From: an uncultured Granulosicoccaceae bacterium
GTDB lineage: Bacteria > Pseudomonadota > Gammaproteobacteria > Granulosicoccales > Granulosicoccaceae
DNA length: 64,000 bases
Reading direction: 5' to 3'
Assembly: GCA_937922945.1 (NCBI GenBank)
Contig: CAKZUP010000104.1
Coordinates: forward strand, 1-64,000
Part shown: positions 26,501 to 37,256 of the stretch, piece by piece
How positions within the stretch are numbered: position 1 is the first letter of the stretch
Layout of the letters: every line of letters starts with the position of its first letter
Notes under the pieces: model-generated
Told to the model about the DNA's origin: nothing
Database searches by the model: none
The model's input: the letters and a program-made list of their open reading frames with translations, nothing else
Made by a program: the position numbers and the translations under genes

Positions 26501-27904
26501 ATGTCTAAACACCACATCGTTATTGGTGACGGTCTGACCGCCGCAGAGTTTGCCACCACTAAAATCTGCAACGCAGGTGATACCCTTTCCATTATCGGAC
26601 CGAACATAAACAATCTCGGCCGTGGTGTTGCTTACGCGCAAGCGCCAGATAACGCTGCCTGGAAATACGCCTACCTACTCAACTCACCCGCACGCAGTGT
26701 CGACCTTGCATTCAGCGACTGGCTCAACAGCGATTGGATTTCGATTGAGCAAAGTATGGTTAATCGGACGCCCGATTGGCTGCTGGCAGCTCAACCGTAT
26801 GTAGCCATTGGCGAAATCGCGAGCTTAAACGCACCACGCGAACTCTATGGCGACTTCTACCACCTGCAGACAATCGAGAAGCTGGCACTACTGGAAAAAT
26901 CCAACGTTCGTGTGCGCCGCATATCGGCTATGGTGCGTGATATCAGTGTTAATGCGCAGCAATTAAAAGTGCATCTTGACGACGGCAGCACATTAGCCGC
27001 AGACAGCATTGATGTCGCAACCGGTGGGCCACAAAATCAGCGCATTGCAGGCGATAACGATGAACGCAGCTTTCCAGAGCTCTTTGGGCACGAAACGCAT
27101 ATTGCAAACGCGCTCGATGCAAATGGCACTATTATCGCTATCGGCGCTAGTGCTGCAATGCTCGACTTACTCCGGTTTTGTCAATCGCTACAAGCCGAAA
27201 GCAACCTGAACTTCACCGCCATATCGCCAACAGGGCGAACGCTCGAAGCGCTTCGTCCAGGCAATACATTTACCCCGGCAACCTATGAACTGCAAGACAC
27301 CTATAAGCGTGCAGAAGATTTCATCGACGCTATAAAGCACCTGCAACAACAGGCGCTGAATTCAGGCCATAACTTTTACGAAACGCGAGTTGGCTTACGC
27401 TCATTGTTTTTAGATAAAAGCGTGAATGAATTTGTTCCCAATATTAAAGAAGCTCGAAAAGTTGCACGTCCGTTGTTCAGGCACTTTGAAGGTGGCACCC
27501 GAGACAGCATCGACGACTTTCATCGGCTGGAAAAATTAAGTAGAACAAACATCATTGCCGGCCATGTGCACAAGATTGAGCAGACTAAGGCTGGGGCGTC
27601 TGTCCACTATACAAACGAAACGGGTGAGCTTAAGCAGCTTAAGGCAAACGTTGTTGTGAATTGCGCTGGCCCTGGTAAGGAGAACCGGTTCGATGCACTC
27701 ACCACCAAAATGCTGGAGCAACAATGGATTTCAGTGTGTCAGCAGAGTCATGGTTTACTGGTGGGCGATAAAGGTCAAACCAGCATCCCGGGGATTCGGT
27801 ACCTGGGACCAGCGGTTACCAGTATTGGCGTAACCGCCCAACCAGTCCCGCTTTATGATGCATTCAGACTAAGGCGGGCTGTTCAGCAATTTAACAGCAG
27901 ATAA
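26501..27904 (+). CDS. FAD/NAD(P)-binding oxidoreductase-like protein
   Basis: 467 residues. The N-terminal Rossmann fold (IVIGDGLTAAEFA) and NAD_binding_9-type features (GRGVAYAQAP, NSPARSVDL) place it with the HcN/YdhS-like flavoproteins. The middle segment TIIAIGASAAMLDLLRF is a second nucleotide-binding stretch, and VVVNCAGPG with a C-terminal GIRYLGPAV closes the fold. The reaction is unknown. It stands alone between dciA and the convergent lpxC. Confidence 0.85.
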   Translation: MSKHHIVIGDGLTAAEFATTKICNAGDTLSIIGPNINNLGRGVAYAQAPDNAAWKYAYLLNSPARSVDLAFSDWLNSDWISIEQSMVNRTPDWLLAAQPYVAIGEIASLNAPRELYGDFYHLQTIEKLALLEKSNVRVRRISAMVRDISVNAQQLKVHLDDGSTLAADSIDVATGGPQNQRIAGDNDERSFPELFGHETHIANALDANGTIIAIGASAAMLDLLRFCQSLQAESNLNFTAISPTGRTLEALRPGNTFTPATYELQDTYKRAEDFIDAIKHLQQQALNSGHNFYETRVGLRSLFLDKSVNEFVPNIKEARKVARPLFRHFEGGTRDSIDDFHRLEKLSRTNIIAGHVHKIEQTKAGASVHYTNETGELKQLKANVVVNCAGPGKENRFDALTTKMLEQQWISVCQQSHGLLVGDKGQTSIPGIRYLGPAVTSIGVTAQPVPLYDAFRLRRAVQQFNSR

Positions 27905-27934
27905 AAAGCGTGGGAATAGTTTCAGGGCAGGCTA

Positions 27935-27962
27935 ACAATGGCAGCGGATTAGCTGCCATTGT
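27935..27962. terminator. Hairpin between the flavoprotein gene and lpxC
   Basis: Perfect 11-base inverted repeat ACAATGGCAGC / GCTGCCATTGT with a 6-base loop, sitting between two convergent genes. No T run follows on either side, so it may act as a bidirectional mRNA-end stabiliser or rho-linked stop rather than an intrinsic terminator. Confidence 0.55.
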
Positions 27963-28008
27963 CAAAGTGATTTAAATCGAACTCAATTCAGTTCGGTAAA
28001 GGGAATAT

Positions 28009-28923
28009 TTAACCCACAGCCTCTTGAGGCTGAGTGTAGGAAATAGGCGCTGTATCAACATCTTCGAAAGCCACCTCTTCCCAAGCCGCTTCGTTAACAA
28101 GTAACTCGCGTAAGAGTTGATTGTTTAACGCATGGCCTGATTTATAACCCGTGAACGAACCAATAAGGCTGTGGCCCAACAAGTATAAATCGCCAATAGC
28201 ATCGAGAATTTTGTGGCGAACAAATTCATTTTTATAGCGTAAACCGTCTTCGTTCAGGACACGGTAGTCATCGATAACAATCGCGTTATCCATGCTGCCA
28301 CCCAATGCAAGATCGCGTGCACGCAGCGCTTCGATATCACTCATGAAGCCAAACGTTCTGGCGCGACTGATCTCACGAACAAAAGAGGTTGTCGAAAAAT
28401 CCACTTCAGATGTTTGTGGCTCACCTTCAAACAACGGATGATCGAAGTCGATGGTGAATTTCACCTTGAAGCCATTGAATGGCTCGAACCTCGCCCACTT
28501 TTCACCATCTCGAACTTCAATGGCTTTCTTGATGCGGATGAACTTCTTTGCAGCTCCTTGTTCAAGAATGCCGGCAGACTGCACCAGGAATACAAATGGT
28601 GCAGCACTGCCGTCCATAATAGGTACTTCGTCGGCGCTAACGTCTACGAAGCAATTATCGATACCCAAACCAGCTAATGCTGCCATTAAATGTTCAACGG
28701 TAGATACGCGAACACCGTCTTTGCCCAGTGACGTAGCAAGCTCAGTGTCCTGCACATTCAACGGGTGACCGGGAATAACAACGGGTGGAGTGCTGTCGAC
28801 TCTTCGGAACACGACGCCGGTGTCGATAGGTGCTGGACTCAGGGTCAGGTAGACCTTTTTCCCCGTGTGTAGCCCGATGCCTGTCGCCCGGATGGTGTTT
28901 TTTAGAGTTCTTTGTCTTATCAC
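28009..28923 (-). CDS. lpxC: UDP-3-O-acyl-N-acetylglucosamine deacetylase
   Basis: 304 residues. LpxC performs the first committed step of lipid A synthesis, a zinc-dependent deacetylation. [23 protein letters not shown] and the final H/D region carry the zinc ligands and catalytic residues. GTG start with AGGA eight bases upstream. Last gene of the division cluster in the transcription direction; its own promoter with TATAAT is visible upstream. Confidence 0.97.
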   Translation of the reverse strand: MIRQRTLKNTIRATGIGLHTGKKVYLTLSPAPIDTGVVFRRVDSTPPVVIPGHPLNVQDTELATSLGKDGVRVSTVEHLMAALAGLGIDNCFVDVSADEVPIMDGSAAPFVFLVQSAGILEQGAAKKFIRIKKAIEVRDGEKWARFEPFNGFKVKFTIDFDHPLFEGEPQTSEVDFSTTSFVREISRARTFGFMSDIEALRARDLALGGSMDNAIVIDDYRVLNEDGLRYKNEFVRHKILDAIGDLYLLGHSLIGSFTGYKSGHALNNQLLRELLVNEAAWEEVAFEDVDTAPISYTQPQEAVG

Positions 28924-28962
28924 TGTTTGATCCTAACTGCGATTAATTAGCCAAGCCCACAC

Positions 28963-28968
28963 ATTATA
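28963..28968 (-). promoter_or_regulatory. Possible lpxC promoter (-10 element)
   Basis: On the minus strand TATAAT occurs with an upstream TG (TGCTATATAAT). The -35 region is weak. The site lies about 40 bases before the lpxC start in the 200-base gap after ftsZ, allowing lpxC to be transcribed separately from the cluster. Confidence 0.5.
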
Positions 28969-29123
28969 TAGCAGCAGTTTCCATGTATTGCTGACTAACA
29001 TGCTGGCCAAGGGCCATCTGGCAAGACTCGAGTAGCCGAGTCTCACCGAACCGCCGCATGATATCGGATCGCACGGATGCGCTCCACCTACCTTAAGCAC
29101 TGGTAATCTCCAAAAATGGAAGA

Positions 29124-30377
29124 TTAATCAGCCTGTCTTCGCAAAAACGCTGGAATATCCAGGTAATCGTGATCGCCAGAGCCTGCAGAGGTTGGAATTC
29201 CGCTGCTGGCAGCCGAGCCTTGGGCCGTCTTTCTGACCACCTGTGGCTTCTCATACTGTGCGCCACTGCCACTCGCTGCACCATAAGATGCTGGTGTGGC
29301 TGGTGTATACGGACGTCCGCCTGTACTGGTACCAGCACTGCTGTAGCTGGGACCATTTGTACCAGTTGCGCGTGTGCGATCTGCCGCACCGATCTGGCGC
29401 ATGACCCGATTGGCCTGTTGTTGCTGGCCAAGCCCGGTAGCGACCACTGTCACATGCAGTTCGCCTTCCAGCGATTCGTCAATAGCCGTTCCTACCACAA
29501 CAGTAGCATCATCAGCCGCGAATTGACGGACAACATTGCCCACTTCTTCAAATTCGCCGATAGCCATATCCAAACCTGCGGTTATATTCACAAGAATGCC
29601 CTTGGCGCCAGCCAAATCGATGTCTTCCAGTAACGGACTGGCAATGGCCATTTCAGCTGCATCGGTAGCGCGTTCGTCGCCACGACCAATACCTGAACCC
29701 ATCATCGCAAGACCCATTTCTGACATAACGGTTCGTACGTCAGCGAAATCCACGTTAATTAGACCGGGGTTTGTGATCAGCTCAGCAATACCTTGCACCG
29801 CACCTCGAAGAACGTCGTTTGCCGCACGGAAGGCGTCCAACAAACTGATGTTCTTGCCAAGCACAGATAACAGCTTCTCATTCGGGATGGTGATCAGAGA
29901 ATCCACGTGTGTACGCAGCTCCTCAATTCCCGAAGCCGCAATTTGCATACGCTTGCCGCCTTCAAATGGAAACGGCTTGGTCACTACCGCAACGGTCAGT
30001 ACGCCCATTTCGCGCGCAATTTGCGCAACCACCGGAATAGCGCCAGTACCTGTACCGCCACCCATACCAGCTGTAATAAATAGCATGTCGGTGCCTTCGA
30101 TCAGATCCTGAATACGATCACGATCTTCCATCGCAGCCTGACGGCCGATTTCTGGGTTTGCACCGGCTCCCAAACCTTTTGTAATGCTCTGGCCAATGTG
30201 CAGCACGGTTTGCGCGTGCATGGATTTCAGTGCCTGCGCATCTGTGTTAGCGCAGATAAAATCCACACCTTCGATACCTGATGCCACCATATGCTGGACA
30301 GCGTTACTACCGCCGCCGCCAACACCGATAAGCTTGATTACTGGTGCATCGTTAATTGAATCAACGAGTTCAAACAT
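29124..30377 (-). CDS. ftsZ: Cell division protein FtsZ
   Basis: 417 residues. FtsZ is the tubulin-like GTPase that forms the Z-ring. The GTP-binding signature GGGTGTG is near residue 105, and the T7 loop is complete. A Gly/Ser/Ala/Thr-rich linker (about 325-395) leads to the C-terminal peptide [12 protein letters not shown], which binds FtsA and ZipA. AGAGGA precedes the ATG. It is 77 bases downstream of ftsA. Confidence 0.97.
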   Translation of the reverse strand: MFELVDSINDAPVIKLIGVGGGGSNAVQHMVASGIEGVDFICANTDAQALKSMHAQTVLHIGQSITKGLGAGANPEIGRQAAMEDRDRIQDLIEGTDMLFITAGMGGGTGTGAIPVVAQIAREMGVLTVAVVTKPFPFEGGKRMQIAASGIEELRTHVDSLITIPNEKLLSVLGKNISLLDAFRAANDVLRGAVQGIAELITNPGLINVDFADVRTVMSEMGLAMMGSGIGRGDERATDAAEMAIASPLLEDIDLAGAKGILVNITAGLDMAIGEFEEVGNVVRQFAADDATVVVGTAIDESLEGELHVTVVATGLGQQQQANRVMRQIGAADRTRATGTNGPSYSSAGTSTGGRPYTPATPASYGAASGSGAQYEKPQVVRKTAQGSAASSGIPTSAGSGDHDYLDIPAFLRRQAD

Positions 30378-30455
30378 AATTACGTCCTCTAGTCACTGTT
30401 TATAAAAAAATTTGCAATGCTTCCAAATCAACTCAGCTGAGTTGATGTTGGTCCC

Positions 30456-31694
30456 CTAAAAATTGCGTTTAAACCATGCCGTCATTCTGCGCAGTATTCC
30501 CGCTTCCGATTGCGTGTCTACCGATTCATGATGACGAGGGCTTAAGCGGCTTTGCTTACCAAAAAGCAAAAGGCCTACGCCGGTTGCATGTATCGGGTTG
30601 CGGACTACCTCCGCCATCCCGGTTACATGCTGCGGAACTCCCAGCCGCACTGGCATGTGAAAAATTTCCTCTGCCAGTTCAACTACTCCTTCCATTTTTG
30701 ACGTGCCACCGGTCAATACCACTCCGGCTGCGCATGCCTCTTCAAAACCGCTGCGACGAAGTTCTGTATGGACTAGTCCAAGCAGTTCTTCGTATCGCGG
30801 TTCAACCACTTCTGCGAGTGTTTGTCGTGCTAGTCGGCGTGCCGCTCTATCGCCGACGCCTGGTACTTCAATCATTTCCTCTGGACTAGCCAGTTGTCGC
30901 AAAGCACAAGCGTGCTTCACTTTTATTTGTTCAGCGAACTGCGTGGGTGTTCTAAAGGCCACAGCAATATCGTTGGTTACCTGATCACCTGCTATAGGAA
31001 TAACAGCGGTGTGTCGGATCGCCCCATCGGTGAACACCGCTATATCGGTTGTGCCGCCACCCATATCAACAATGACCACACCCAGATCTTTCTCATCGGT
31101 GGTTAACACCGAATGGCTCGACGCCAGCTGTTCCAGAATGATGTCTTCAACTTCAAGGTTGCAGCGGCGGATACACTTGGCAATGTTTTGCGCCGCACTG
31201 ATCGAACCTGTAACCAGATGAACCTTGGCTTCCAGACGCACACCTGACATGCCGATGGGTTGTCGGATACCGTCCTGACTGTCGATAACAAATTCTTGCG
31301 GAAGCACGTGAAGAATTCGCTGGTCAGCTGGAATAGCTACTGCCTTGGCTGCATCGATTACGCGTTCAACATCATCGGGTTCTACTTCATTGGCGCGAAT
31401 AGCGACAATACCGTGAGAATTTAAACTCTTAATATGACTACCAGCGATGCCGGCAAACACAGACTGAATTTTTACATTGGCCATACGTTCGGCTTCAGCC
31501 ACGGCTTTCTCAATAGCGGTTACCGTCGAATCAATATTGATGACAACACCTTTTTTTAAGCCTTGTGAAGGGTGCGAACCCATACCAATGAGCTCAACAT
31601 TGCCCTCTTCGTCTATCTCGGCAACAATGGCAACGATTTTTGATGTGCCAATATCCAAGCCGACGATCATTTGATTTTGAGTCTTGTCTACCAT
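30456..31694 (-). CDS. ftsA: Cell division protein FtsA
   Basis: 412-414 residues. FtsA is an actin-like ATPase that tethers FtsZ to the membrane and recruits later division proteins. GLDIGTSKI, DMGGGTTDI and GVVLTGG are the ATPase motifs, and the C-terminus GILRRMTAWFKRNF is the amphipathic membrane-targeting helix. Two starts are possible: ATG at 31694, or TTG at 31700, which overlaps the ftsQ stop and has a better-placed GGGGGA. Confidence 0.96.
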   Translation of the reverse strand: MVDKTQNQMIVGLDIGTSKIVAIVAEIDEEGNVELIGMGSHPSQGLKKGVVINIDSTVTAIEKAVAEAERMANVKIQSVFAGIAGSHIKSLNSHGIVAIRANEVEPDDVERVIDAAKAVAIPADQRILHVLPQEFVIDSQDGIRQPIGMSGVRLEAKVHLVTGSISAAQNIAKCIRRCNLEVEDIILEQLASSHSVLTTDEKDLGVVIVDMGGGTTDIAVFTDGAIRHTAVIPIAGDQVTNDIAVAFRTPTQFAEQIKVKHACALRQLASPEEMIEVPGVGDRAARRLARQTLAEVVEPRYEELLGLVHTELRRSGFEEACAAGVVLTGGTSKMEGVVELAEEIFHMPVRLGVPQHVTGMAEVVRNPIHATGVGLLLFGKQSRLSPRHHESVDTQSEAGILRRMTAWFKRNF

Positions 31695-31696
31695 GC

Positions 31697-32494
31697 TCAA
31701 TTAGTTCCCCCGATAAGACCGCCTTTGGACAAAGCAAAGCCGTTGCTGTATCGCATGTCGAATCGTGCTGGCTGCCCGTTCAAAGGCACCACCAGACGCT
31801 CGTACACATCTATGAATCGTTGCAGCCGCAATTCGTGAGCATCGTAGCCGATACGCACAGTGACCCCGTTTGCCAACTCAAGCGTTTGTGACCGGCGCTC
31901 ATCTTCAACCAGTGCTTTAATCGTAACGCCAAACGGCCGTAACGCATTCTCGTATCGACGAAACGCATCCAGTACATGTTCATGACGACCTTGCGCACCC
32001 TGCAACCTTGGCAAAGACGCAAAGCTTGCACGCCACTGGTTATATTGCGGGTTGTCTCTATGCAACTGCGGTGGTTTAAACAACTCCATGCTTTTACTTA
32101 CAAGCGAATCGTCGTTATAACGTGCAGCTGGCTCGTACTCTTCAATCGTTACCATTAGTCGGCCAGGCCATATACGACGGATATGCGCTTGCGATACCCA
32201 AGGCATTAATTCAACGCTACTTCGAATGGCATCGACGTCCATGCCGTAAAATCCTAACCGCGTATGAGCCTGTACGCGCTCTCTTAACGCAACCCGATCG
32301 GTGTAATCCAGCGTGCCATCAACATCAACGTTGGTCACCGGAAAGCGTCGTGGATCGGATGCTATCTCAGAGATATACAAACCAGCTGTGACCAGAAAAA
32401 CCAAGCCTAACAGACCAATGGCCCAACGCATTGAGGCGTTCATCGGTGGTTTGCCCAGTGGCAGTACCGGCTCTGTGTGCATTACGGCGCTCAT
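31697..32494 (-). CDS. ftsQ: Cell division protein FtsQ
   Basis: 265 residues. FtsQ is the bitopic inner membrane protein linking FtsA-side and FtsBL-side divisome parts. A single membrane helix (about residues 24-43, AIGLLGLVFLVTAGLYI) is followed by a POTRA domain (VTNVDVDGTLDYTDRVAL) and the beta domain. ATGA overlap with ddl. Confidence 0.93.
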   Translation of the reverse strand: MSAVMHTEPVLPLGKPPMNASMRWAIGLLGLVFLVTAGLYISEIASDPRRFPVTNVDVDGTLDYTDRVALRERVQAHTRLGFYGMDVDAIRSSVELMPWVSQAHIRRIWPGRLMVTIEEYEPAARYNDDSLVSKSMELFKPPQLHRDNPQYNQWRASFASLPRLQGAQGRHEHVLDAFRRYENALRPFGVTIKALVEDERRSQTLELANGVTVRIGYDAHELRLQRFIDVYERLVVPLNGQPARFDMRYSNGFALSKGGLIGGTN

Positions 32495-33438
32495 GCAGCA
32501 AGCTCCTCTGCACTTAGCGTATCAGCAAGGATATACATGCACAGTTGCTCGAACGACAAACCATAATCTGCAGCGGCAATAGGAACCAGCGAGTGGCTGG
32601 TCATACCGGGCGCGGTATTGCACTCCACAAAATAAGGCTCATCGTTTTCATCGAGCATGAAATCAACTCTGCCCCAGCCACTGCAACTCAGCGCATCAAA
32701 CGCTTTCAGCGCATACGCTTTAATGCGCTGCGTTAAGTCATCGCTGAGCACAGCGGGACATTCGTACAATGTATCTTCTGCAATGTATTTGGCGTCGTAA
32801 TCATAAAACTCACCTTTGGCCTTCATGGAAACCAAAGGCAATGCCTTGTCGCCCAGAATGCCAGCCGTGACTTCCTGCCCCATCAAACGTTTCTCCACCA
32901 TAACAGGGCCGTACTTCGCCGCTTCAGCAAACGCCGGGGCAACTGACTGAGATCCGTTTACCATCGACACCCCAATGCTGGAACCTTCCAGAGTGGGCTT
33001 GATAACAACCGGAAAACCAATGTCTGTTGCCGCTTGCTTTGCCTGATCGAGCGTCTCAACCAACTGCGCCGTTGCGGTTGGTACACCGTTATCCCGGCAA
33101 ATGGTTTTGCTGCGAAATTTATCCATAGCCAATGCCGAACCCAATACTCCGCTTCCGGTGTAAGGCACACCAGCTAACTCCAGCGCACCCTGTACATGAC
33201 CGTCTTCACCGCCACGGCCATGCAGAATTAGAAACGCGCGATTAAACCCACCGGATGTAAGTACGCTGGCAATGTCTCGCCCAGCGTCTACCGCATGCGC
33301 ATCAACCCCTGCCGACACCAGAGCCTCAAACACCTGCTGCCCGCTCATTAAAGAGACATCGCGTTCAGCAGACCAGCCGCCCATCACGACGGCCACTTTG
33401 CCAAAACGATTCACTGAAGGCAGCTCTGCATCAAGCAC
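32491..33438 (-). CDS. ddl: D-alanine--D-alanine ligase
   Basis: 315 residues. It makes the D-Ala-D-Ala ending of the peptidoglycan peptide in the cytoplasm. ATP-grasp features include [23 protein letters not shown] and EGSSIGVSM, with catalytic [11 protein letters not shown]. It overlaps murC by 8 bases. murB, usually between murC and ddl, is missing. Confidence 0.97.
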   Translation of the reverse strand: MLDAELPSVNRFGKVAVVMGGWSAERDVSLMSGQQVFEALVSAGVDAHAVDAGRDIASVLTSGGFNRAFLILHGRGGEDGHVQGALELAGVPYTGSGVLGSALAMDKFRSKTICRDNGVPTATAQLVETLDQAKQAATDIGFPVVIKPTLEGSSIGVSMVNGSQSVAPAFAEAAKYGPVMVEKRLMGQEVTAGILGDKALPLVSMKAKGEFYDYDAKYIAEDTLYECPAVLSDDLTQRIKAYALKAFDALSCSGWGRVDFMLDENDEPYFVECNTAPGMTSHSLVPIAAADYGLSFEQLCMYILADTLSAEELAA

Positions 33439-34870
33439 GACGACCTCCTTTCACAAAGTATTCAGGCAATGAATTCGCAAGACTACCAACGTTACCCGCA
33501 CCCAACGTAAGCACGATATCGCCGTCTTGCAATACATTCTCCAGCGCTTGCGGCACAGCAGTAATGTCTTCAACAAAAATAGGATCTACCTGTCCGCGAT
33601 TGCGAATAGCCCTCGCCAGTGAACGACCATCAGCACCGGTGATTTTTTCTTCACCAGCGCTATACACTTCGGTTAGCACGAGTACATCCGGGAACGACAG
33701 GCTTTCGGCAAAATCTTCGAACAAATCGCGCGTACGGCTATAACGATGTGGTTGAAACACGACAACCAATCGATTGTCAGGCCAACCACCGGAAATTGCT
33801 GCAAGCGTTGCGGCAACTTCAGTTGGGTGATGGCCATAGTCATCGAACAACAATGCGGTGCCTGAATTGAAATGCAGCTCACCTGCAGCTTGTGCACGCC
33901 GACCAACTCCTGCAAAACCACTCAGTGCTTTTTTAATTGCCGCCTCGTTCACACCTAATTCGTCAGCAATCGCAATTGCAGCCAACGCGTTTAACACATT
34001 GTGCTTGCCCGGCATGTTCAGCACCACGTGCTGAATTTTACTTCCACTCTTGAAGCACACATCGAAATGCATTTCCAGGCCATGCTGCTGCACGTTCGTT
34101 GCCCGAATATCAGCCTCTTCGCTGAGCCCGTACGTTTTGATGGGCCTGGCAATACTGGGCAATACTTCACGCACATGCTCATCATCAATACACACCACTG
34201 CCAGTCCGTAAAACGGCAAGTGCATTAGAAAATCAATGAACGTCTGTTTAAGTTTGTCAAAATCTCCGTCGTACGTTGAGAGATGATCGGCATCGATGTT
34301 GGTCACAATAGCGATAACGGGTTGCAGATACAGAAACGATGCATCGCTTTCATCAGCCTCAGCGACCAACCAATCTGACTGCCCTAGATACGCGTTGGTG
34401 GATGAGCTGTTCAACTGACCACCTATAACGTAGGTAGGATCAAGTTCACCCTCAGTGAGTAAGCTTGCAACCAGACTGGTTGTGGTGGTTTTACCGTGTG
34501 TACCGGCAACGGCAATGCCTTGTTGAAATCGGAATAGTTCTGCCAACATTTCAGCACGCCGAACAACCGGTATATTGGTTTCGCGAGCGCGTACCAATTC
34601 TGGATTATCTTCCGGAACGGCTGTTGATACGACAACCACATCGACCCCGTCAACATGCTCGGCCGAGTGGCCTTGCTTTACTGCAACACCCAATGACGCG
34701 AGCCGCTTTGTTAATGCGTTACTGCCAAGATCCGAACCGCTTACGCGAAAACCAAGGTGATGCATCACTTCCGCGATGCCCCCCATGCCTACGCCACCAA
34801 TACCGATAAAATGCATCGCACGCACACGGCGCATCTGACTTTTAACCGCAGGAGAAATATCAACAACCAT
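33431..34870 (-). CDS. murC: UDP-N-acetylmuramate--L-alanine ligase
   Basis: 479 residues. MurC adds L-Ala to UDP-MurNAc. The P-loop [10 protein letters not shown] sits near residue 115. N-terminal [15 protein letters not shown], the central ADESDASF and the C-terminal domain with [10 protein letters not shown] complete the Mur ligase architecture. Start codon overlaps the murG stop by one base. Confidence 0.97.
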   Translation of the reverse strand: MVVDISPAVKSQMRRVRAMHFIGIGGVGMGGIAEVMHHLGFRVSGSDLGSNALTKRLASLGVAVKQGHSAEHVDGVDVVVVSTAVPEDNPELVRARETNIPVVRRAEMLAELFRFQQGIAVAGTHGKTTTTSLVASLLTEGELDPTYVIGGQLNSSSTNAYLGQSDWLVAEADESDASFLYLQPVIAIVTNIDADHLSTYDGDFDKLKQTFIDFLMHLPFYGLAVVCIDDEHVREVLPSIARPIKTYGLSEEADIRATNVQQHGLEMHFDVCFKSGSKIQHVVLNMPGKHNVLNALAAIAIADELGVNEAAIKKALSGFAGVGRRAQAAGELHFNSGTALLFDDYGHHPTEVAATLAAISGGWPDNRLVVVFQPHRYSRTRDLFEDFAESLSFPDVLVLTEVYSAGEEKITGADGRSLARAIRNRGQVDPIFVEDITAVPQALENVLQDGDIVLTLGAGNVGSLANSLPEYFVKGGRRA

Positions 34871-36051
34871 TAGTTGCGCGCCTCCTGCAATGCATCTGCG
34901 ACCACGGTGGCAGCGTCGGGTTTGTGAAGGGCCTGAGCGGCGACAGACATATTCGTTAATATCTCTGGTGATGCAATTAACTGTTCCAGCTTTTCAGCCA
35001 ATGAATTCGCGTTCATGTCGGGCTGCGGCATCAGTACAGCCGCACCCGCATCTGTCAGGAACTCGGCATTGCGGGTTTGGTGATCATCGACATGATGTGG
35101 GAACGGTATCAAAATGCCCGGTAACGCAGCGGCACTAAGTTCACTTACTGTCATGGCACCGGCTCTGCAGATAATGACATCGGCCCACGCGTACGCATCG
35201 GTTACTTCATCGATATAGGCATCGACCTTCGCCGATGTCGCCAGACTGGACATTGCATTATCCGTTTCTGTCTCGGCATATGACTGCCGCACAGCCTGCT
35301 CGTCATTCGGGCCGGTTTGATGCCAAACCTGTAAATTCAATTCTGGCTTGAGTCGCGTAAGTTGCTGCATTGCACCAGGTACCACTTCATTAAGTACACG
35401 TGCACCTCGACTACCGCCAATGATCAACACCTTCAATGAGGCTGCTTCTGCGGAAGAATCAACGGCGCTTGATGTGTCGTTTTGTGCAGCGGTCTTTTCA
35501 GTTCCTGCTTGTACAACTCGCCCACGCTTTTCAATACCCAGCGCTTCAATAGACGCTCGCACGGGGTTACCAATAGCCGTTGCGCCAACCTGCTTTGGAA
35601 ACACGTTCGGCATAGCGCTGTAGACCCGAGTAGCCAGCCGGCCCAACCACTTGTTGGTCATGCCTGCTACCGCGTTCTGTTCGTGCAACACCAGCACCCG
35701 ACGAGTCAGTAGCGCTGCAATACCCACCGGACCGGATACAAAACCACCCATACCCAAAACCGCATTGGCTCGAACATCCGACAAAATGCGCATACTCTGA
35801 ACACACGCCAGTAACACTTTGAAAGGACCTGTAATCATGCCTTTCAATCCTGTGCCGCGCAGTCCGCTCACGTTGATAAACCGAATGTCAATATTAGCTG
35901 CAGGCACAATGTGAGACTCAAGTCCCTCTCGGGTTCCAATCCACACGACCGGCACCTTGCGACTTTCCAGCACTCGCGCAACCGCAATGGCTGGATAAAT
36001 ATGACCGCCGGTACCACCAGCAGCAATAACCACAGCAGGAGTTGCGCTCAT
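34870..36051 (-). CDS. murG: UDP-N-acetylglucosamine--N-acetylmuramyl-(pentapeptide) pyrophosphoryl-undecaprenol GlcNAc transferase
   Basis: 393 residues. MurG adds GlcNAc to lipid I to make lipid II on the inner leaflet. [10 protein letters not shown] at the N-terminus binds the lipid-pyrophosphate, and [19 protein letters not shown] and [11 protein letters not shown] are family motifs. An insertion of about 25 Ser/Ala/Thr-rich residues (near 185-205, [13 protein letters not shown]) lies in the linker between the two domains, making it longer than the ~355 typical. Confidence 0.96.
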   Translation of the reverse strand: MSATPAVVIAAGGTGGHIYPAIAVARVLESRKVPVVWIGTREGLESHIVPAANIDIRFINVSGLRGTGLKGMITGPFKVLLACVQSMRILSDVRANAVLGMGGFVSGPVGIAALLTRRVLVLHEQNAVAGMTNKWLGRLATRVYSAMPNVFPKQVGATAIGNPVRASIEALGIEKRGRVVQAGTEKTAAQNDTSSAVDSSAEAASLKVLIIGGSRGARVLNEVVPGAMQQLTRLKPELNLQVWHQTGPNDEQAVRQSYAETETDNAMSSLATSAKVDAYIDEVTDAYAWADVIICRAGAMTVSELSAAALPGILIPFPHHVDDHQTRNAEFLTDAGAAVLMPQPDMNANSLAEKLEQLIASPEILTNMSVAAQALHKPDAATVVADALQEARN

Positions 36052-37256
36052 TTCACGCCTCCCACACTCGGACTGCGCAGTGCCCGTTCGGCATACTGCC
36101 GCGTCTCAAGTTCGATGCGCAACAGAAGCGTAAAAGACACTGCAAACACCACCGCACTACTGCCGCCATAACTCATCATTGGCAGAGTGATACCTTTAGT
36201 AGGCAGAATCCCCATGTTTACGCCGATGTTGATAAACGATTGCAAACCAATCCACACACCAATACCCAATGCCAGATAACCCGCAAAGCGATTACCCTGT
36301 TCATCAGCGATTTTCGCCAGGTTAAAGCTCTTCCACAAAATAAATCCGTATAGGAACAGCACAAACATTACGCCGACAAAACCGAATTCTTCACACATAA
36401 CCGCAAACACAAAATCGGTATGCGCCTCTGGCAAATACAATAGTTTTTGCACGCTGTTGCCTAAACCGGAGCCTGTCCAACTGCCGCTGCCAATCGCAAT
36501 AAGTGATTGCGTTAGCTGGAAACCACTGGCAAACGGATCGGAGAACGGGTCGAGAAAGCTGGCAAGACGTTTGGCTCTATACGGTGATAACACGATGAGA
36601 AAAGCACCAGCCACAGCCAGGCTCACCAGCAAAGCCATAAACTGCTTTAATTTAACGCCTGCTATAAAAAGCATCGCGCAAGCGGTTAGTACAATGACTA
36701 CCACCGCACCAAAATCGGGTTCCAGTAGCAGCAGCACACTAGCAACCAGTATTAATGACAGTGGGCGTAAAAAGCCACCAATGGTGTTCTGCACCAGCTC
36801 GCCGCGACGCACAAGATAACCGGCAAGATAAACAATGATAAAGAGCTTAACCGTTTCAGACACCTGAACTGTAAAGATACCAAGGTCTATCCAGCGCTTA
36901 CTACCATTCACCTCTTTACCGATGACCAGTACCATCGACAAACAGACCAATGAAATAATGATTAGATAAGGACCATACTTTTCCCACGCAGACAGCGGCA
37001 CTCGAAACAGCGCTACAGCTGCTGCCAAACCAATGCCCAGAAAAACCAGTTGCCGAAAAGCAAAGTAGAACGGTGAATTGTAATTTTCAGCAGCGAAGGC
37101 CATCGATGCCGAGGCAATGATCACGACACCAAATAACGACAACGTTATAAGCGCAATAAGCAACGCATGCTCACGCAACTCATTACGCGAAGTCTGAGCA
37201 ATTTTTGCAGGCGACGCTATTTTGCCCGAAGCTACTTTTGAGACAAGCATACTCAC
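36048..37256 (-). CDS. ftsW: Septal peptidoglycan glycosyltransferase FtsW
   Basis: 402 residues with ten membrane helices. FtsW polymerises glycan strands at the septum from lipid II with FtsI. SEDS-family residues in VFPVTG-like positions appear as GILPTKGITLPMMSYGGSS, including the conserved Lys-Gly and Ser-Tyr-Gly-Gly. Overlaps murG by four bases (ATGA). Confidence 0.96.
   Translation of the reverse strand: MSMLVSKVASGKIASPAKIAQTSRNELREHALLIALITLSLFGVVIIASASMAFAAENYNSPFYFAFRQLVFLGIGLAAAVALFRVPLSAWEKYGPYLIIISLVCLSMVLVIGKEVNGSKRWIDLGIFTVQVSETVKLFIIVYLAGYLVRRGELVQNTIGGFLRPLSLILVASVLLLLEPDFGAVVVIVLTACAMLFIAGVKLKQFMALLVSLAVAGAFLIVLSPYRAKRLASFLDPFSDPFASGFQLTQSLIAIGSGSWTGSGLGNSVQKLLYLPEAHTDFVFAVMCEEFGFVGVMFVLFLYGFILWKSFNLAKIADEQGNRFAGYLALGIGVWIGLQSFINIGVNMGILPTKGITLPMMSYGGSSAVVFAVSFTLLLRIELETRQYAERALRSPSVGGVK

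Noticed and set aside
29536-30111. 191-codon open frame antisense to ftsZ
   Set aside because: Ser/Pro/Thr-rich composition typical of a reverse reading of a conserved gene; ftsZ is certain.
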